A model generated the notes under the pieces. The model was not told where the DNA came from. It searched no databases and worked only from the letters and a program-made list of their open reading frames with translations. Shown here piece after piece: positions 35,774 to 39,409 of a stretch of DNA of 39,409 bases (its first letter is position 1; each line of letters starts with the position of its first letter). Made by a program: the position numbers and the translations under genes. This stretch comes from Oscillospiraceae bacterium (lineage in GTDB: Bacteria > Bacillota > Clostridia > Oscillospirales > Oscillospiraceae), in assembly GCA_017535865.1 (NCBI GenBank), contig JAFXTM010000094.1, forward strand, positions 1 through 39,409, in the 5' to 3' direction.

Positions 35774-36445
35774 TCAAGGGTCGGGGACCAGCAGGTCAAT
35801 TCCGCTTTCAACATCTATTTCGCTGGCTCCTATTCCGGCCCTGGAAAAGCACGGCCAGTACCGGTTCCACGCCTGCATCTCGGTCCAGGGCTCGGCATTC
35901 GGCGCAAACACAATCAGCCTGCCGGCTCTGGGCTGATATGTGCCTTCAAAGCTCGGATCGGTCCCCTCCCACCAGGAACCAAGCTGCGCCAGGTCTTTCG
36001 GCATTCCGTCCGGATAGCCGGGGCAGTCCGCTCTCGCGCCGAGGGGCAGCGCACCCGAGTCCGTGAAGAGCAGCACGATATGGCGGCGCCTGTATCCACC
36101 TGTCGTCCAGTCGGATCGGAGCGCGAGCGCGAGGGCTTCCAGCGCGTTCTCCGCGCCGCCTCCGCCGCCCTTCGCTTCGATCCCGTTCAAACAGCTTTCA
36201 AACGCATCCCTTTCTTCCGGCAGCGTGAAGAACGCCGACTCGACCATCGGTACCTCGTCATACTTGTAGTCGCGGAACGCGATCACCTTGATGCGAAGCT
36301 GTTCCAGTGTATAACCGGATTCTTCCACGCCTTCCACGTACTTCTGGAGAATGGAAAGCGCATTTGCTTTTACCTCGTCGAGATAGGGCGCCATGCTGGC
36401 TGTCGCGTCGATGCAGATCACAAAATCGGTATAGAATTCGTACAT
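35774..36445 (-). CDS. TerY-like vWA domain protein (vWA-4)
   Basis: A 223-residue vWA protein with MIDAS DATAS in FVICIDATASMAP, KVIAFRDYKYD, GGGGGAENALEALALALRSDWTTGG, LLFTDSGALPLGARAD, WWEGTD and NAEPWTEMQAWNRYWP. I chose the ATG giving MYEFYTDFV, with GAAAGG eight bases upstream. A GTG 33 bases earlier overlaps the vWA-3 stop (GTGA) and is a possible alternative that would add MSGACKRKAPI. It is the last gene of the array operon. Its C-terminus, IDVESGIDLLV, parallels vWA-1 and vWA-5. Confidence 0.87.
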   Translation of the reverse strand: MYEFYTDFVICIDATASMAPYLDEVKANALSILQKYVEGVEESGYTLEQLRIKVIAFRDYKYDEVPMVESAFFTLPEERDAFESCLNGIEAKGGGGGAENALEALALALRSDWTTGGYRRRHIVLLFTDSGALPLGARADCPGYPDGMPKDLAQLGSWWEGTDPSFEGTYQPRAGRLIVFAPNAEPWTEMQAWNRYWPCFSRAGIGASEIDVESGIDLLVPDP

Positions 36446-36474
36446 GATCGGCGCCTTTCTTTTACAGGCCCCGC

Positions 36475-37158
36475 TCACACGGGGGCCGCCATCAAAGTTA
36501 CGGCGAAAAACAGATCCGCCTCGTCAAGCTCGTTCCCCGCAAGGGAATACACCGTCAGGGCCTGCCACAGCTCGTCCAGCACGGCCCACGATCCCCTCTG
36601 CGGCACAAACGCAAGCAATCTGCCGACGTTCGGCTCGAAAGGACCGTCAAACGTCTCTCCGGTCCCTTCCCACCAGGCGAAAAACTCTTCCATGCTCTTC
36701 GGCATGCCGTCCGGATAGCGCGGGCTGTCCGCTCTTGCGCCGAGAGGCAGGGCCGCGTCGGCCGAGAAGACCCACACGATATGGCGGAGTTTTTCTTTTC
36801 CCGTCGTCCAGTCAGACCGGAGCGCGAGCGCGATGGCCTCCAGTCCGTTCTGCGCGCCGCCCCCGCCCTTCAGTTCTACCGCGTCCAGATAGTCCCGGAA
36901 CGCATCGTATTGCTCCGGCAGCGTGAAAAACGCCGACTCAGCCATCGGCTCCCCGTCCCGGCCGCAGTCGCGGAACGCGATCACCTTGACGCGCAGCTGC
37001 GCCACTTCTTTCTCCTGCTCTTCCAGCGTATCGACAAGGCGATTCAAAAGTTCGAGCATGGTCTGCTTCGACTGATCGATATAGCGCGCCATGCTTTCCG
37101 ACGCGTCCAGGCAGATCACGATATCGATATAGAAGGGGTCCTGCTGTGATTCTGACAT
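36475..37158 (-). CDS. TerY-like vWA domain protein (vWA-3)
   Basis: A 227-residue vWA protein starting MSESQQDPFYIDIVICLDASESM, with an intact DASES MIDAS. It shares AFFTLPEQYDAFRDYLDAVE, SDWTTGKEKLRHIVW and SADAALPLGARAD with vWA-2, so these two form a subgroup distinct from vWA-1, -4 and -5. The GGGD loop is GGGGAQNGLEA, and the C-terminal third is shorter on the EPW motif (QRGSWAVLDELW). The start chosen has GGGAGA seven bases upstream; five more codons are open before it. It lies 19 bases after vWA-2. Confidence 0.87.
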   Translation of the reverse strand: MSESQQDPFYIDIVICLDASESMARYIDQSKQTMLELLNRLVDTLEEQEKEVAQLRVKVIAFRDCGRDGEPMAESAFFTLPEQYDAFRDYLDAVELKGGGGAQNGLEAIALALRSDWTTGKEKLRHIVWVFSADAALPLGARADSPRYPDGMPKSMEEFFAWWEGTGETFDGPFEPNVGRLLAFVPQRGSWAVLDELWQALTVYSLAGNELDEADLFFAVTLMAAPV

Positions 37159-37177
37159 AAGCTGCTCTCCCAAATCA

Positions 37178-37864
37178 TCATTTATTCGGACTCGCCATCA
37201 CGAGGGCGGCTGCCTCCCTGTTCAGTTCGCGAAATCCTGTTCTCTCGATGAGGAACGCAGGCAAAACCCGTTTCCAGCGATCCAGCCCGATCCACGGTTC
37301 CTTCTTCGGGACAAACGCGATCAGTCTGCCGGCACTTGGCTGATAGGAGCTGCCGGGGGGCAGGCCGTTCCCTTCCCACCAGTCTCCGAGCTCTTCAAAG
37401 CTTTTCGGCAGTCCGCCCGGATAGGCGGGGCAGTCCGCCCGCTCGCCGAGGGGCAGTTCCGCGCCTGCCGAGAAGATCCACACGATCTGGCGGAGCTTCT
37501 CTTTGCCCGTCGTCCAGTCGGACAGGAGCGCGAGCGCGAGCGCCTCCAGCCCGTTCTGGGCCTCGCCGCCGCCCCTCGGTTCCACCGCGTCCAGATAGTC
37601 CCGGAACGCATCGTATTGTTCCGGCAGCGTGAAGAACGGCGATTCGACCATCGGCTCCCCGTCGCACGCATAATCCCGGAACACGATATACCTGGCGCGC
37701 AGCTGTGCCACTTCCTGGTCCTTTTTCTCCATGGTCTGGACAAAAGTATCCAGAAGCGCGGCCATCTCTTCTTTTGCCATGGAGAGATACGGCCCCATCC
37801 GGCGCGAGCCGTCCAGACAGATCACGATATCGATATCGTACAGATCCGGCATCGATCCCGTCAT
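37178..37864 (-). CDS. vWA domain protein with altered MIDAS (vWA-2)
   Basis: A 228-residue vWA paralogue close to vWA-3. Its MIDAS reads DGSRR in IVICLDGSRRMGP: the second serine of DxSxS is replaced by arginine, which should weaken or abolish metal binding. The VIAFRDY strand is also changed to YIVFRDYACD. The rest is conserved (FFTLPEQYDAFRDYLDAVE, SDWTTGKEKLRQIVW, WWEG, GRLIAFVPKKEPW). It may be a decoy or a subunit that binds without metal. GGAGA lies eight bases before the ATG. It starts 18 bases after vWA-1. Confidence 0.87.
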   Translation of the reverse strand: MTGSMPDLYDIDIVICLDGSRRMGPYLSMAKEEMAALLDTFVQTMEKKDQEVAQLRARYIVFRDYACDGEPMVESPFFTLPEQYDAFRDYLDAVEPRGGGEAQNGLEALALALLSDWTTGKEKLRQIVWIFSAGAELPLGERADCPAYPGGLPKSFEELGDWWEGNGLPPGSSYQPSAGRLIAFVPKKEPWIGLDRWKRVLPAFLIERTGFRELNREAAALVMASPNK

Positions 37865-37882
37865 TGTCCGCTTCTCCCGCCC

Positions 37883-38578
37883 TCAGATCGATCCGACCAG
37901 CAGATCGATGGCTTGCTGGATATCAATGTCGCTGAGCCCGGTCCCCGCCTGCGAGAAAGCAGGCCAGTACCGATTCCACGCCTTCATGCTCGTCCACGGC
38001 TCGGTCTCCGGCACAAAGGCGACCAGTCTGCCCGCCTTTCTCTGGTAGGTGCTGCAGAGCGTCTGATCGGTGCCCTCCCACCAGGAGCCAAGCTGGGCGA
38101 TCGTCTTCGGCAGATCGCTCGGGTAGTTGGGACAACCCATCCTCTCTCCGAGCGGCAGCGCCGGCGCGTCGGAAAAGACCAGGATCGTGTGGCGTCTGTT
38201 CGACCCCGACGTCGTCCATCTGGACTTCAGCGCAAGCGCGATCGCCTCCAGTGCATTCTCCGGGCCATCCCCGCCGCCGCACGCCTCGATGCCGCTGACA
38301 AAGCGCTTGAAAGCCGCGCTCTGATCCGGCAAGGTGAAAAAGTCGGACTCGAGCATCGGCACGGAGTCGCACATGTAATCCCGGAACGCGATCACCTTGA
38401 TCCGGAGTTGGGAGACGTCCTTGTCCTTGTCTTCCATCGTGTCGACAAAGCGCTGATAAAACGTCATCGCGTTCTTCTTCACTTCTTCGATGATCGGAGC
38501 CATACTGCCGGTCGCATCGATGCACATCACGATATCCACGCAGTATTCGCCCATGCCCTGTCCCTGTACTGCCGCCAC
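37883..38578 (-). CDS. TerY-like vWA domain protein (vWA-1), first gene of the array operon
   Basis: A 231-residue vWA protein with intact MIDAS DATGS in DIVMCIDATGSMAP, KVIAFRDYMCD, GGGDGPENALEAIALALKSRWTT, LVFSDAPALPLGER and WWEGTDQTL. It is most similar to vWA-5. I chose a GTG start because GGGGG lies about nine bases upstream and because the resulting N-terminus (MAAVQGQGMGEYCVDIV) parallels vWA-5 (MAGQGTGEYFVDIV). TTG two codons earlier and ATG ten codons later are alternatives. A consensus promoter precedes it. Confidence 0.87.
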   Translation of the reverse strand: MAAVQGQGMGEYCVDIVMCIDATGSMAPIIEEVKKNAMTFYQRFVDTMEDKDKDVSQLRIKVIAFRDYMCDSVPMLESDFFTLPDQSAAFKRFVSGIEACGGGDGPENALEAIALALKSRWTTSGSNRRHTILVFSDAPALPLGERMGCPNYPSDLPKTIAQLGSWWEGTDQTLCSTYQRKAGRLVAFVPETEPWTSMKAWNRYWPAFSQAGTGLSDIDIQQAIDLLVGSI

Positions 38579-38639
38579 AGTCAAACACCCCCAAAAAATA
38601 TCTGGATTTCCGGAAAAAAATACCCCAGTATGTGAAAAT

Positions 38640-38668
38640 ATTTTATACGATTAACCAGTGTTTGTCAA
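38640..38668 (-). promoter_or_regulatory. Promoter of the vWA array operon
   Basis: A perfect TTGACA (38663-38668) and TAAAAT (38640-38645) are 17 bases apart on the minus strand. The surrounding bases are AT-rich and contain GTATTTTTTTCC between the promoter and the gene. Confidence 0.83.
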
Positions 38669-38768
38669 CGAATCCGCCGTCTTTCCGAACTGTCCCGGAT
38701 CGAGGCCCGTCTCAGCTTATTTGTGTGTTCCGACGTGTTCCGTCAGGAAAGGTTCCCTCACGGAAAAA

Positions 38769-38814
38769 CCGAAAAAACAGGCGCGTCCCGATCGGGACGC
38801 GCCTGTTTTTTCGG
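38769..38814. terminator. Strong terminator after ppdK
   Basis: A perfect 46-base palindrome with core ACAGGCGCGTCCCGATCGGG is flanked by six As and six Ts. It is bidirectional in form and ends ppdK transcription about 25 bases past its stop, isolating the ter cluster from it. Confidence 0.93.
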
Positions 38815-38837
38815 TTGCTTATCTGCTTTTCAGCGCC

Positions 38838-39409
38838 TTACTTGCGCTCCTGGTTGAAGGTCTTCTTGGCCTCTTCCCACCCGGCGAGCAGGGACTTGAA
38901 GCCAGCCTGCGCGATCTCCTTGAGCTCGGCGCTGGCGGTCTCGGCGGCGGACTGCAGACGCTCGGCGGCGTCCTTCATCGCGGCCTTCGCGGCCTCGACC
39001 TTCGCCTCGACCTCAGCCTCGGCGGCCTTGGCCTGGGCCTCGACGCTCTTCTCGTCCTTGATCGCAGCCTGGGCGGCGGCGAGACGGGCGATGGGAACGC
39101 GGAAGGGAGAGCAGGACACGTAGTCCAGACCGACCTTGTGGAAGAACTCGACGGAGCTGGGATCGCCGCCGTGCTCACCGCAGACGCCCAGATGCAGGTC
39201 GGGACGGGTCTCGCGGCCGAGCTTCGCGGCCATCTTGACCAGCTTGCCGACGCCGACCTGGTCGACGCGGGCGAAGGGATCGCTCTCGTAGATCTTGTTG
39301 TCGTAGTAGGCGCCCAGGAACTTGCCGGCGTCGTCGCGGCTGAAGCCGAAGGTCATCTGGGTCAGGTCGTTGGTGCCGAAGGAGAAGAACTCGGCCTCCT
39401 TGGCGATGT
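38838..39409 (-). CDS. ppdK: Pyruvate, phosphate dikinase, C-terminal part with extra tail (cut by window edge)
   Basis: The last 190 residues of PPDK, which interconverts pyruvate + ATP + Pi and PEP + AMP + PPi. Visible motifs of the PEP-utilising domain are [33 protein letters not shown] (catalytic Cys in GVCGEHGGD) and [24 protein letters not shown], which normally ends the protein. Here about 70 more residues follow, rich in Ala, Glu and Lys with heptad-like spacing ([21 protein letters not shown] ... [12 protein letters not shown]). This tail is a probable helical or coiled-coil extension. The N-terminal part lies outside the window. Confidence 0.95.
   Translation of the reverse strand, partial: IAKEAEFFSFGTNDLTQMTFGFSRDDAGKFLGAYYDNKIYESDPFARVDQVGVGKLVKMAAKLGRETRPDLHLGVCGEHGGDPSSVEFFHKVGLDYVSCSPFRVPIARLAAAQAAIKDEKSVEAQAKAAEAEVEAKVEAAKAAMKDAAERLQSAAETASAELKEIAQAGFKSLLAGWEEAKKTFNQERK

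Overview
The window looks like chromosomal DNA of a GC-rich, spore-forming member of the Clostridia (Oscillospirales-like). The signs are the Firmicutes order of the rimP-nusA-ylxR-ylxQ-infB operon, a mother-cell sigma-K homologue with a hydrophobic pro-sequence, a VanY-type carboxypeptidase, pyruvate phosphate dikinase, and AGGAGG ribosome binding sites with TTGnnn-N17-TAnnnT promoters. I cannot name the species. Both edges cut genes: infB at the left and ppdK at the right. I see no rRNA, tRNA, CRISPR array, integrase or transposase.

Bases 1-18000 are core genes, all on the minus strand. They comprise the rimP-nusA-ylxR-ylxQ-infB operon with a terminator in its leader (1-3535), vanY, sigK, an ECF sigma factor with a membrane partner, a DUF3343/cysteine-desulfurase-like pair, and a long run ybaK-uvrA-recD2-esterase-comF-mreB-ispD-ispF with short gaps or overlaps, read from a promoter near 18000. 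A divergent promoter reads a secreted 5'-nucleotidase (18137-19807), the only plus-strand gene.

Bases 19893-38578 are a single-strand accessory cluster of 18 intact genes plus one broken one, of visibly lower GC and different content. It forms two transcription units. The first (38578-35774) encodes four tandem von Willebrand A (TerY-like) proteins and ends at a terminator. A vWA remnant follows. The second has its own promoter at 35418-35446 and encodes a fifth vWA protein, a PP2C phosphatase fused through a coiled coil to a Ser/Thr kinase-like domain, a second kinase with three copies of an unrecognised 60-residue EPWPEH repeat, a zinc-finger protein with a fourth copy, a zinc-finger membrane protein, a small membrane protein, a SUKH protein, a GHH-type HNH nuclease, a TraG/VirD4-like ATPase, a sixth vWA protein, an SGNH hydrolase, a catalytically dead relative of the ATPase, an M48 membrane protease, a transglutaminase-like protein and a TerD protein with a Cys-rich N-terminus.

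The vWA + PP2C + kinase + TerD combination matches the TerY-P/ter family of stress or conflict systems known from comparative genomics. The ATPase/pseudo-ATPase pair, the EPWPEH repeat and the nuclease/SUKH overlap look unusual and are the best candidates for something undescribed. My working model, which is inference, is a membrane-associated, phosphorylation-gated complex in which vWA adaptors and TerD sense a metal or envelope signal, the kinases and phosphatase set a threshold, and the ATPase pair, nuclease and proteases are effectors. The cluster ends at 19829-19865 in a bidirectional terminator shared with the nucleotidase gene. On the other side it is bounded by ppdK and its terminator.
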